Shown: positions 16,285 through 24,105 of the stretch, one piece after another
Position numbering within the stretch: position 1 is the stretch's first letter
Layout: every line of letters starts with the position of its first letter
DNA from: Desulfobacula sp.
GTDB taxonomy: Bacteria; Desulfobacterota; Desulfobacteria; Desulfobacterales; Desulfobacteraceae
Length of the DNA: 64,000 nt
Direction of reading: 5' to 3'
Assembly: GCA_023701135.1 (NCBI GenBank)
Contig: JAMPXP010000022.1
Span: forward strand, 31,560-95,559
Translations under genes and position numbers: made by a program
The notes under the pieces: model-generated
What the model saw: the letters and a program-made list of their open reading frames with translations, nothing else
What the model was told of the DNA's origin: nothing
Databases searched by the model: none

Positions 16285-17267
16285 ACCGTGATTTCCCAGC
16301 ATTGGTGGATCCGTTTGCCTTTGTTCCGGTAGTCCTCGGGAATGGTCAGGCCGGTGATGTCTTTAATATCCGTGACGCTCAGGTCCCGGGTTTTTAACTC
16401 AAAATTCTGGTGATTGGTGGAAAAGAAAACCGTACCTCCTTTTTTCATGAGCCCGAAGACCCTGTTGAGCATTTTCGGGTGATCCGCTGCAACGTCAAAA
16501 TGGACGTCTTTTGTTTTTGTGGTGGAATAGGAGGGTGGATCCACCACGGCCAGGTCAAAATTCCGGCAGTCGGGCCCGGGGGCCGCCAGAAAATCCAGGG
16601 TGTCTTTTTGGATCAGGATATGTTTTGGCTGAATCAGGACATGTTCCGGGTCTGATAACCCGTTCAGCTCAAGATTGTCTTTTGTCCACTGGATGGCGGT
16701 TTCCGACCGGTCCACGGAAACGGTCAGGCTTGCCCCGCCCTTGGCCGCATAACAGGTAAAAGAGCCGGTATAGCAGTAAAGGTTGAGAAACCGTCTCCCT
16801 GCAGCCCGCTCCCTCACCCTCATCCGGGTGTCCCTGTGGTCTGAAAAAAGCCCGGTATCCACATAATCATTCAGGTTGATATAGAATTGAAGGTCCCTTT
16901 CCGCCATGGCAATCTTCTGATTGGTATGGTTGATGCGCTCGTAGCGGCGTCCTTCCTGGATACCGGCTTTTCTGATTTTCAGGTGGAGGTTTTCCATGGG
17001 TACCTCCAAGGCTTCTGCAACGGCCTGTCCCATGAGGGGGAGCCATTCCGGGGTGGATTGCAGCCGCAGGTATTCACCCACAACCAGGTGGCCTCCATAC
17101 CAGTCCACCACGGCCCGGATCTCCGGGATATCCCAGTCATAGAGCCGGAAGACATCCAGGTTGAGTTTTTGATACCGCTTTTTAAAATACCGGTATCGCT
17201 TTTTGATCCGGTTGGCCAGCATGTCGGCCTGGACCCGGTGTTTTTCCGCTTGATCCATAAGACTCAT
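16281..17267 (-). CDS. RlmK-type 23S rRNA methyltransferase (free-standing)
   Basis: 328 residues. An N-terminal PUA-like/EEHEE region (YERINHTNQKIAMAERDLQFYINLNDYVDTGLF) precedes a Rossmann methyltransferase with FLNLYCYTGSFTCYAAKGGA (SAM loop), DLAVVDPPSYS (motif IV), and ends IPEDYRNKGKRIHQCWEI. This matches the C-terminal half of E. coli RlmKL, which makes m7G2069. The RlmL-like half is encoded separately at 31256-32425. Specificity is inferred from family; RlmI-like m5C enzymes are the main alternative. Confidence 0.78.
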   Translation of the reverse strand: MSLMDQAEKHRVQADMLANRIKKRYRYFKKRYQKLNLDVFRLYDWDIPEIRAVVDWYGGHLVVGEYLRLQSTPEWLPLMGQAVAEALEVPMENLHLKIRKAGIQEGRRYERINHTNQKIAMAERDLQFYINLNDYVDTGLFSDHRDTRMRVRERAAGRRFLNLYCYTGSFTCYAAKGGASLTVSVDRSETAIQWTKDNLELNGLSDPEHVLIQPKHILIQKDTLDFLAAPGPDCRNFDLAVVDPPSYSTTKTKDVHFDVAADHPKMLNRVFGLMKKGGTVFFSTNHQNFELKTRDLSVTDIKDITGLTIPEDYRNKGKRIHQCWEITV

Positions 17268-17339
17268 TTTTGTTTCCTTTCCCGTTCATGGCCTATAAAT
17301 ACTATACATTGCCACCGGTTTGCAAATGAGTTTCCGGTC

Positions 17340-17368
17340 TTGACATAACCGGGCGCGGATAATAATAC
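17340..17368 (+). promoter_or_regulatory. Sigma-70-type promoter for the sulfite reductase gene
   Basis: TTGACA (17340-17345), 17-bp spacer, TAATAC (17363-17368), about 55 bp before ATG 17423, in the gap between divergent genes. Confidence 0.7.
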
Positions 17369-17422
17369 AACAGTCTAAGGTCTGAAATAATAAAAATCGA
17401 TTCAAAAGAGACAGGAGTGTTT

Positions 17423-18088
17423 ATGTTGAAAGATGGTGAAAAAGGCGTCATTCGCCAAAAAGGCAAGGATATCGAAACCTATGCCGTTGCCCCCCATATC
17501 CCCTGCGGCCTTGTCACCCCGGATCAACTCCGGAAACTGGCGGATACGGCTGAAAAATACGGGGTTTCGGCCATGAAAATCACCAGCGCGGCGCGAATCG
17601 CCCTCATCGGTATCAGGGAGGATCAGGTGGACGATATCTGGAAGGATCTGGGAATGAACACGGGCCATGCCGTTGGGCTCTGCGTCCGGAGCATCAAGGT
17701 CTGTCCGGGAACGAGCTTTTGCCGCCTGGGCCAGCAGGACAGCCTGAAAATGGGGATGAAACTGGATGAGATCTATCACGGCATGGTTCTTCCGAGCAAA
17801 ATGAAGATGGGGGTGAGCGGCTGCAAGGTGCAATGTGCGGAAAACTGCATCAAGGATATCTCCCTTTACGGGACCGAGGAAGGATGGACCCTCCAGGTCG
17901 GGGGCAATGGCTCTGCCAAACCCAGACTTGCGGATACGCTCATGGAAGGGCTCTCCTTTGACGGCGCATTAAAAATGATTGAAACCGTGGTGGCCTATTA
18001 CAAGGCCAATTCCAAACGGGAGCGCATGGGGCGGATGATTGAAAGAATAGGACTGGATACCCTCCGGGCGGATTTAAAAATCAATTGA
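17423..18088 (+). CDS. Small assimilatory-type sulfite reductase
   Basis: 221 residues, the size of the monomeric low-molecular-weight sulfite reductase of Desulfovibrio. CPGTSFC (C-X5-C) and GCKVQC (C-X3-C) ligate the [4Fe-4S] cluster coupled to sirohaem; the N-terminal IPCGLVTPDQLRKLADTAEKYG is the parachute/ferredoxin-like subdomain of nitrite/sulfite reductases. Starts at ATG 17423 behind AGGAG. Physiological role in sulfate reducers is not settled; it is distinct from DsrAB, which is not in this window. Confidence 0.85.
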   Translation: MLKDGEKGVIRQKGKDIETYAVAPHIPCGLVTPDQLRKLADTAEKYGVSAMKITSAARIALIGIREDQVDDIWKDLGMNTGHAVGLCVRSIKVCPGTSFCRLGQQDSLKMGMKLDEIYHGMVLPSKMKMGVSGCKVQCAENCIKDISLYGTEEGWTLQVGGNGSAKPRLADTLMEGLSFDGALKMIETVVAYYKANSKRERMGRMIERIGLDTLRADLKIN

Positions 18089-18137
18089 CATTCGTCCGGC
18101 TTCCTTGTTTATATGAAAAGAAAAAAAGGAGACCCTT

Positions 18138-20024
18138 TTGCGCAGAAAACCCGGCATTGTAACGAAAATCAGCATTCTTGTTTTTTCAGCCATTGTATCC
18201 ACACTTCTCATTGTGTTTTTAGGTTCATTTGTATCTTTTCTGGAGATGAAGAAAACCAACCAGGAAGAACTCCGCAAAATTCTATTTGAAGAGAGAAAAC
18301 AAAAGCTCGTTGAATTAACGGATAATGCCTCCACCGTGATTGAAAACAGCCCCGGGCATTATGCCGCCAAGGCTGTTGCGGCCATGCGGTTCGGGGAGGG
18401 TAATAAAAATTATTTTTTTGTTTTTGACGACACGGGACGGTTTGTGGTTCATCCGGAAAGGCCCGACCTGGTGGGTGTTGACAGCATGGATCTGAAATCC
18501 GAAGACGGCCGGTTCATTATCCGGGAAATGATTGAAAGATCCAAAAAAGAATCCCAGGGGTTTTTAACCTATCAATGGAAAAAGCCAGGGGGGGACAAAC
18601 CCGGGGAAAAAGGGCTTAAGGAAGAAAAACTGACCTATTTCAGGCTCATCCCGAAATGGGGCTGGATCATTGGCACGGGTATTTATAATGATGACATCAA
18701 TGAGATTGCCCTGAAAAAAGAAGCGGCTTTGGTTGAAAAATTCGATAAGGGCCTGGTATTTTTCATGGGCTTTGTCCTGTTCTTTTCCTGTTGTTTTATT
18801 TTCTGGTCGATTTTTATCACCCGGAGGCTCCTGAGCCCGGTGAAGGAGGTGGCAAAGTTCGCCAGGCAGATCGGCAAGGGTGATTTTTCAGCACGTCTTG
18901 AATACAAAAGCCATGATGAGATCGGACTCATGGCGGAATCCATGCGAAACGGGGCAAAGGATCTTGGCAAACTGGTGAAAAGCCTGGTCCGGACCGTCGC
19001 CACCATTGCCGAATCCTCTTCCCGCCTCCAGGAGATTGCCCATGACCTGAAAGATGCGTCCCGGGAAATGGAAAACAATTCCGGCAACGCCACAAGAGAA
19101 ACCCTGAATATTTCAGGCCGCATGACCAATATCCTTTCCGCCACCGATAAAATCAACAGCCGGCTCCAGAGCATTGCCGAGTTTACAGAAAAGGTGTCGG
19201 ACAATACAAAGGACGTCGGGGTCAAAATCGATTATGTATCCGAGTCGACCACAGCCGCGGCCTGCGCTGTGGAAGAGATGTATGCCTCCTTTAACGAAAC
19301 CGCCCGGAATTCAAGTCTGGGCGCCGGGGTTACGGAAAATGCCGCCAACCAGGCAAGGGCGGCCTCCCTTATTATGAATGAACTGGGGGAGTCGGCCAAA
19401 GAGATCGGCGAGATCATCGGGATTATTCAGACCCTTTCCTCGCAGACCCATCTTTTGTCCCTGAATGCCGCCATAGAAGCCGCCGGCGCCGGGGATGCCG
19501 GAAAAGGGTTTTTTGTGGTGGCCCATGAAGTCAAAGAGCTGGCCAATCAGTCGGAGCGGTCCGCCAATGTCATCCGTACAAAAATACGGGGCATGCAGGA
19601 CCATGCCAAGAAATCCATTGAAGTGATCCAGTCCATTGTCGGCGTTATTGAAGAGATCGATAAGATCATGCTGGCCATTGCCTCTTCTGTGGAAGAACAG
19701 ACCACGGTGACCAATGATATTTCATCCAGCCTCAGTGTGACGGCGGAAAACGCAAAAGAGCTGAACATCAAGGCAAAGGAGAATATTGACGCCATTGCCC
19801 AGGTGGCCGTCAATATTGATGCCGTCTCCAATGAATCCGGGGTGATCCGGAAAGATGTCGATATGACCGGAACAGGGATCACAGAGGTGTCAACCTATGT
19901 GGGCAAAACCAATGAATCCGTCAAGGCCTCGGCCCTCAGAATTGAGGAAATCCAGGCCCAGGCCGATGAATTGGCAGGCCTGGCAAAGAACCTGAACCAG
20001 GCCATTCAGATATTCAAAATCTAA
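18138..20024 (+). CDS. Methyl-accepting chemotaxis protein with Cache sensor
   Basis: 628 residues starting at TTG behind AAAGGAGA. Order: membrane segment (about 10-32); periplasmic Cache domain with NYFFVFDDTGRFVVHPERPDLVG and YFRLIPKWGWIIGTGIY; second membrane segment (about 208-232); HAMP (LSPVKEVAKFARQIGKGDFSARL); and a methyl-accepting domain with tip LSSQTHLLSLNAAIEAAGAGDAGKGFFVV. Senses a small ligand outside the cytoplasmic membrane and controls CheA. The tip varies from the consensus (HLLSLNAAIEAAGAG for NLLALNAAIEAARAG). No che genes nearby. Confidence 0.93.
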   Translation: MRRKPGIVTKISILVFSAIVSTLLIVFLGSFVSFLEMKKTNQEELRKILFEERKQKLVELTDNASTVIENSPGHYAAKAVAAMRFGEGNKNYFFVFDDTGRFVVHPERPDLVGVDSMDLKSEDGRFIIREMIERSKKESQGFLTYQWKKPGGDKPGEKGLKEEKLTYFRLIPKWGWIIGTGIYNDDINEIALKKEAALVEKFDKGLVFFMGFVLFFSCCFIFWSIFITRRLLSPVKEVAKFARQIGKGDFSARLEYKSHDEIGLMAESMRNGAKDLGKLVKSLVRTVATIAESSSRLQEIAHDLKDASREMENNSGNATRETLNISGRMTNILSATDKINSRLQSIAEFTEKVSDNTKDVGVKIDYVSESTTAAACAVEEMYASFNETARNSSLGAGVTENAANQARAASLIMNELGESAKEIGEIIGIIQTLSSQTHLLSLNAAIEAAGAGDAGKGFFVVAHEVKELANQSERSANVIRTKIRGMQDHAKKSIEVIQSIVGVIEEIDKIMLAIASSVEEQTTVTNDISSSLSVTAENAKELNIKAKENIDAIAQVAVNIDAVSNESGVIRKDVDMTGTGITEVSTYVGKTNESVKASALRIEEIQAQADELAGLAKNLNQAIQIFKI

Positions 20025-20042
20025 TTTCCGCCAAGGAGGAAT

Positions 20043-20963
20043 ATGGACAGACGGGAATTTTTAAAACAAGTGGCCCTGTGGTCCGCCGGGCCCATTCTTT
20101 CTCCTCCTGTGTTTGACCTTTTGTCGCCGGCAGGGGCGGCAGAGATCCATATGCCCGAGATCCTGACGATCAAGGGCACGGACCTGCCGGCCATGGTCCG
20201 CTCAATGACGGCGGCCCTGGGCGGGATGGAAGCCTTTGTTAAAACCGGGGACAAGGTGGTGATCAAGCCCAATATCGGCTGGGACAGGACCATTGAACAG
20301 GCGGCCAATACCCATCCCCTCATCGTGTCCGAACTGGTCAGGCTCTGCCTGGATGCCGGGGTCTCCCGGGTATTGGTCTTTGACCGGACCTGCAATGAGG
20401 AACGGCGGTGCTATCAGAACTCCGGCATGGCCCCGGCCCTGGAAAAGATCAAAGACAAACGCTTCAGGCTGGAGTATGCCGATGACCGGCATTTTGTTCC
20501 CGTGACCCTTAAAAACGGCCGGGTCCTGAAGGAATGGTCTTTTCACCGGGATGCCCTGGAGGCCGATTGCTATATCAATGTGCCCAAGGCCAAACATCAC
20601 GGGTTGACGGGCCTGAGCCTGGGCCTGAAAAATATCATGGGCGCCGTGGGCGGATGGCGGGGCAGGCTGCATTATGATCTCGGGCCGAAACTGGCGGATC
20701 TGAATACGGTCATCCGGCCCCGGCTGACCCTCATCGACGCTTCCCGGGTCATTGTAAAGAACGGCCCCCAGGGCGGGGACCCGGAGGATGTGAAAGTCCT
20801 GGATACCCTGGTCGCGTCAAGGGATACGGTGGCGGCGGACGCCTATGCCACCACCCTTTTCGGTCGGTTGCCCAATGAGATCGAGGCAACACTGGAGGCC
20901 CATCAGCGGGGATTGGGACAGATGGACCTGGACCAGTGCCGTATCCGCCGGCTTGATGCCTGA
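20043..20963 (+). CDS. DUF362 domain protein with twin-arginine signal
   Basis: 306 residues. MDRREFLKQVALWSAG is a Tat-like signal. The body has DUF362 features: KPNIGWDR, NVPKAKHHGLTGLSLGLKNIMG and DASRVIVKNGPQGG. Unlike many DUF362 proteins it has no ferredoxin domain of its own; that function may be supplied by the polyferredoxin, whose ATG overlaps this stop (TGATG). The strict coupling suggests one complex at the outer face of the membrane. Catalytic role unknown. Confidence 0.85.
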   Translation: MDRREFLKQVALWSAGPILSPPVFDLLSPAGAAEIHMPEILTIKGTDLPAMVRSMTAALGGMEAFVKTGDKVVIKPNIGWDRTIEQAANTHPLIVSELVRLCLDAGVSRVLVFDRTCNEERRCYQNSGMAPALEKIKDKRFRLEYADDRHFVPVTLKNGRVLKEWSFHRDALEADCYINVPKAKHHGLTGLSLGLKNIMGAVGGWRGRLHYDLGPKLADLNTVIRPRLTLIDASRVIVKNGPQGGDPEDVKVLDTLVASRDTVAADAYATTLFGRLPNEIEATLEAHQRGLGQMDLDQCRIRRLDA

Positions 20964-22489
20964 TGCCCATGAAACCCTATTGGAAGCAGGTGCGCCGGTT
21001 ATCCCAGGGGATCTGCCTTCTGATTTTTCTTTTTTTATTCCGCCAAACCGATTATTCCGGAACCGATACCATTCCCTATGCCGTCAATCTTTTCTTCCGG
21101 CTGGACCCCCTGGTTCTGGCCGTCGTCACCCTGGCCATGAAAACCTTTGTGTCCCTTCTCTGGCCGGCCTTCATCACCATCGCCCTGACCCTGGTCTTCG
21201 GGCGGGTGTTCTGTTCCTGGGTCTGCCCTTTGGGAACCTTGATCGATCTCTCGGACCGGTTCATAAAACCCCGGCTGAAAAGGGAACCGGACCTAAAATT
21301 TTTAAAATACGGAATTCTGACCGTCCTTTTGATGTCTTCGGCCTTTGGGGTGCAATTCCTGGGGTTTGCCGATCCTTTTTCCCTTCTGGTAAGGGGCCTG
21401 GCCTTCAGCCTGGACCCCATGATGAACTATCTGACCTCAGGCTTTTTTGATACGGTTTATGCCCATGCCCCGGCCTTTGTCTCGGATCTGACCGAGCACT
21501 TGTATCAGGGGCTGAAAGCCTTTGTCCTGCCCTACAAACAGAGCTTTTTCCACCTGGCCTGGCTGTCCTTTTGTATCCTGGCGGGAATTTTTCTGCTGGA
21601 GTTTTTTGGAAGGCGGTTCTGGTGCCGGAACCTGTGTCCCCTGGGCGGACTGCTGGCATTGATCTCAAAATTCTCCATTTTAAGGCGGATTCCTGTGAAA
21701 TCGTGCAGCCATTGCCGGTTGTGCGAATCCGGTTGCCGGATGAAGGCCTTTGATGAAAATTCCCGGTTCCAGCCCGAAGAATGCAATCTCTGCATGGACT
21801 GCCTTGAATTCTGCCCGGACGGGATCACGGCCTTTCGATTTTCCCTGCCCCGTCCAAGACCCTTTGTGGATATCACCCGGCGGCAGGTTATCTTGGCAGG
21901 CCTTACGGGCCTTGCCCTGCCCGTGCTGACCCGGACCCAGGCCGTCTCCCAACTGCCCCATGATAATATCATCAGGCCGCCGGGGGCCGGGGATGAGATC
22001 GAATTTTCAGCCCTCTGCGTCCGGTGCGGGGAATGCATGAAGGTCTGCATCAACAATGCCTTGCAGCCCCTGTTCCTGGAGAAGGGAATCGAGGGCATGT
22101 TTACACCGGTCCTGTTTCCGAGGATGGGGTATTGCGAATTCAACTGCACCCTCTGCTCCGGGGTCTGCCCCACGGGGGCCCTGGAAAAACTGACCCTGGA
22201 CCAAAAACATGGGTTTGTCCTGGGCCGGGCCTATTTTGATAAAAATAAATGTATGGTGTATGTCCGGGAAAAATCCTGTATTGTGTGTGAAGAACACTGC
22301 CCTGTCCATGACAAGGCCATTAAATTTGACGAAAAGACGGTTCAAAGAGCCGATGGAACAAGCGTCCTGCTCAAACAGCCCCATGTGGTGGAAGCCCTTT
22401 GCATCGGGTGCGGGATCTGTGAATATGTCTGCCCGGTAGAGGGTGCGGCCGCCATACGGGTATTTGGAAAAGATGAAAGAAGAAGCTGA
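20963..22489 (+). CDS. Membrane polyferredoxin, NapH/MauN-like
   Basis: 508 residues. Four or five membrane segments in the first 220 residues with two NapH-type CxxxCP motifs (VFCSWVCPLG and WCRNLCPLG), then a soluble part with further [4Fe-4S] motifs: CSHCRLCESGC, CNLCMDCLEFC, CVRCGECMKVC, CTLCSGVCP, CIVCEEHCP and CIGCGICEYVC. A Tat-like start within the chain (TRRQVILAGLTG, near residue 310) hints at fusion of a NapH-like half with a NapG-like half. Likely passes electrons between quinol and an extracytoplasmic partner, possibly the DUF362 protein. Confidence 0.85.
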   Translation: MPMKPYWKQVRRLSQGICLLIFLFLFRQTDYSGTDTIPYAVNLFFRLDPLVLAVVTLAMKTFVSLLWPAFITIALTLVFGRVFCSWVCPLGTLIDLSDRFIKPRLKREPDLKFLKYGILTVLLMSSAFGVQFLGFADPFSLLVRGLAFSLDPMMNYLTSGFFDTVYAHAPAFVSDLTEHLYQGLKAFVLPYKQSFFHLAWLSFCILAGIFLLEFFGRRFWCRNLCPLGGLLALISKFSILRRIPVKSCSHCRLCESGCRMKAFDENSRFQPEECNLCMDCLEFCPDGITAFRFSLPRPRPFVDITRRQVILAGLTGLALPVLTRTQAVSQLPHDNIIRPPGAGDEIEFSALCVRCGECMKVCINNALQPLFLEKGIEGMFTPVLFPRMGYCEFNCTLCSGVCPTGALEKLTLDQKHGFVLGRAYFDKNKCMVYVREKSCIVCEEHCPVHDKAIKFDEKTVQRADGTSVLLKQPHVVEALCIGCGICEYVCPVEGAAAIRVFGKDERRS

Positions 22490-22499
22490 GGAGAATAGA

Positions 22500-22862
22500 G
22501 TGAAAGCACTGATCATAGCTGCCCACGGCAGCAGGAAAAACGAATCCAATATGGAAATCGCATCCCTGGCGGATCGTCTGTCCAAAAAGGCCACCGGGTC
22601 ATTTGATGCGGTGGAATTTGCTTTTTTGCAGTTTGCAGAGCCGCTCCTGGAAAGCAAAATTGACGAACTGGCTGCCCTGGGGGTGAAAAAAATTGTCATC
22701 TTTCCGTTTTTTATTGCTGCGGGAAGCCATATCCGTGTGGATATTCCCGAAGTGGTGAAAAAGGCAAAGGCCGCCCATGGCGATATTGAATTCAGCGTAA
22801 CCGACCATCTGGGGAAAATTCAGGCCGTTGAAGAGATTATCTTGAGGGAAGTCATGGGTTAG
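22500..22862 (+). CDS. cbiX: Short CbiX-like sirohydrochlorin chelatase
   Basis: 120 residues, the size of archaeal-type CbiXS. IIAAHGSRKNESN and FPFFIAAGSHIRVDIPE each carry one metal-binding His. Inserts cobalt or iron into sirohydrochlorin, so it can serve cobalamin or sirohaem synthesis; the sulfite reductase at 17.4 kb needs sirohaem. GTG 22500 behind GAGGAG is preferred; the frame is open upstream but overlaps the polyferredoxin gene. Confidence 0.85.
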   Translation: MKALIIAAHGSRKNESNMEIASLADRLSKKATGSFDAVEFAFLQFAEPLLESKIDELAALGVKKIVIFPFFIAAGSHIRVDIPEVVKKAKAAHGDIEFSVTDHLGKIQAVEEIILREVMG

Positions 22863-22863
22863 C

Positions 22864-24090
22864 ATGAGGATCCTCCATCTCATCAGTCAGACCCCGGATT
22901 TCACCGGCAGCGGAAAATATATCCGGGAAATCATCGGCCGGAGCGGGCAGAACGGCCATGAAAATTTTCTGGTGGCCGGGGTCCAGGAGGAATATAAAGT
23001 CCCGGAAAGCCTTTTGCCCGAAGACCTGTGCTGCTATGTCCGGTTTGACGGGAAAGACCTGGCCTGGCCCGTCCCCGGCATGAGCGACGTCATGCCCTAT
23101 CCGAGCACGGTTTTTTCCAGCCTCTGCCGGGCCGATATGAAGATGTACCGGCAGGCCTTCACGGGAAAAATCCGGGAGGCCCTGGAGATCTTCAGGCCCC
23201 ATATCCTGCACACCCACCATCTCTGGGTGGTCTCGGCCCTGGCCCGGTCCCTGGCCCCCCATATCCCCATGGTCGCGACCTGTCACGGCACCTGCCTTCG
23301 CCAGCATTATCTGTGCCCGGCAGTGGGTCGCGCCATCACGCCCGACCTTGGGAAAATCGACAGGATCATTGCCCTGAGCCTGGACCAGAAAGAAAAGATA
23401 GCGGCCGCCATCAGGGTTGACCCTTCCCGGATAGATGTCATCGGCGGCGGGTATAACGAGGCCTGTTTTTTCTATGCGCCCAAGGTCTTTGAAGGCATTG
23501 TGGAGATTTTATACGCCGGAAAACTCAGCACTGCCAAAGGGGTCCCCTGGCTTTTAAAAAGCCTGGAGCGGATAATGGACCGGCCCTTCCGTCTTCACCT
23601 GGCCGGCAGCAGCACGGGCCGGGAACTGGAAACCTGCCTGACCCTGGCCCGAAACCTGGGAGAAAAGGCTGTTTATCACGGCCCCTTAAGCCATGAGGCC
23701 CTGGGAGAACTTATGCGGTGCTGCCATGTCTTTGTCCTGCCCTCCTTTTTTGAGGGCCTTCCCCTGGTCCTGATGGAGGCCCTGGCGTCGGGATGCAGGG
23801 TCGTCACCACGGACCTGCCCGGCGTCCGTGAAATCCTCGGGACCGGCGAAAACCACATGGTGAGGCTCATTCCCCTTCCGCACCTGAAAACCATTGATAC
23901 CCCCCACCCGAAAGATGAGGAAAGCCTTGAAATCCGGCTCGCCGAAACCCTGAGCCGGGTCATGGAAGAGGTCATGCACAAGGTGGAACCGGATCTGGAC
24001 TATATCCGGTCCGCCACCGCCCCCTATACCTGGGAAAAAATTTACAAAAAGGTTGAAGCGGTTTATATTGAGTTGGTATCGGCAGACTAA
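22864..24090 (+). CDS. Family 4 (GT-B) glycosyltransferase
   Basis: 408 residues. N-terminal half: LHLISQTPDFTGSGKYIREII, with HTHHLWVVSALARSLAP in the acceptor domain. C-terminal half: ILYAGKLSTAKGVPWLLKSL and the nucleotide-sugar EX7E motif FEGLPLVLMEALASGCRVV. Starts one base after the chelatase stop, so it is in that operon, although no other polysaccharide gene is near. Sugar and acceptor unknown. Confidence 0.88.
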   Translation: MRILHLISQTPDFTGSGKYIREIIGRSGQNGHENFLVAGVQEEYKVPESLLPEDLCCYVRFDGKDLAWPVPGMSDVMPYPSTVFSSLCRADMKMYRQAFTGKIREALEIFRPHILHTHHLWVVSALARSLAPHIPMVATCHGTCLRQHYLCPAVGRAITPDLGKIDRIIALSLDQKEKIAAAIRVDPSRIDVIGGGYNEACFFYAPKVFEGIVEILYAGKLSTAKGVPWLLKSLERIMDRPFRLHLAGSSTGRELETCLTLARNLGEKAVYHGPLSHEALGELMRCCHVFVLPSFFEGLPLVLMEALASGCRVVTTDLPGVREILGTGENHMVRLIPLPHLKTIDTPHPKDEESLEIRLAETLSRVMEEVMHKVEPDLDYIRSATAPYTWEKIYKKVEAVYIELVSAD

Positions 24091-24105
24091 AAACTGGAAC
24101 AATTT

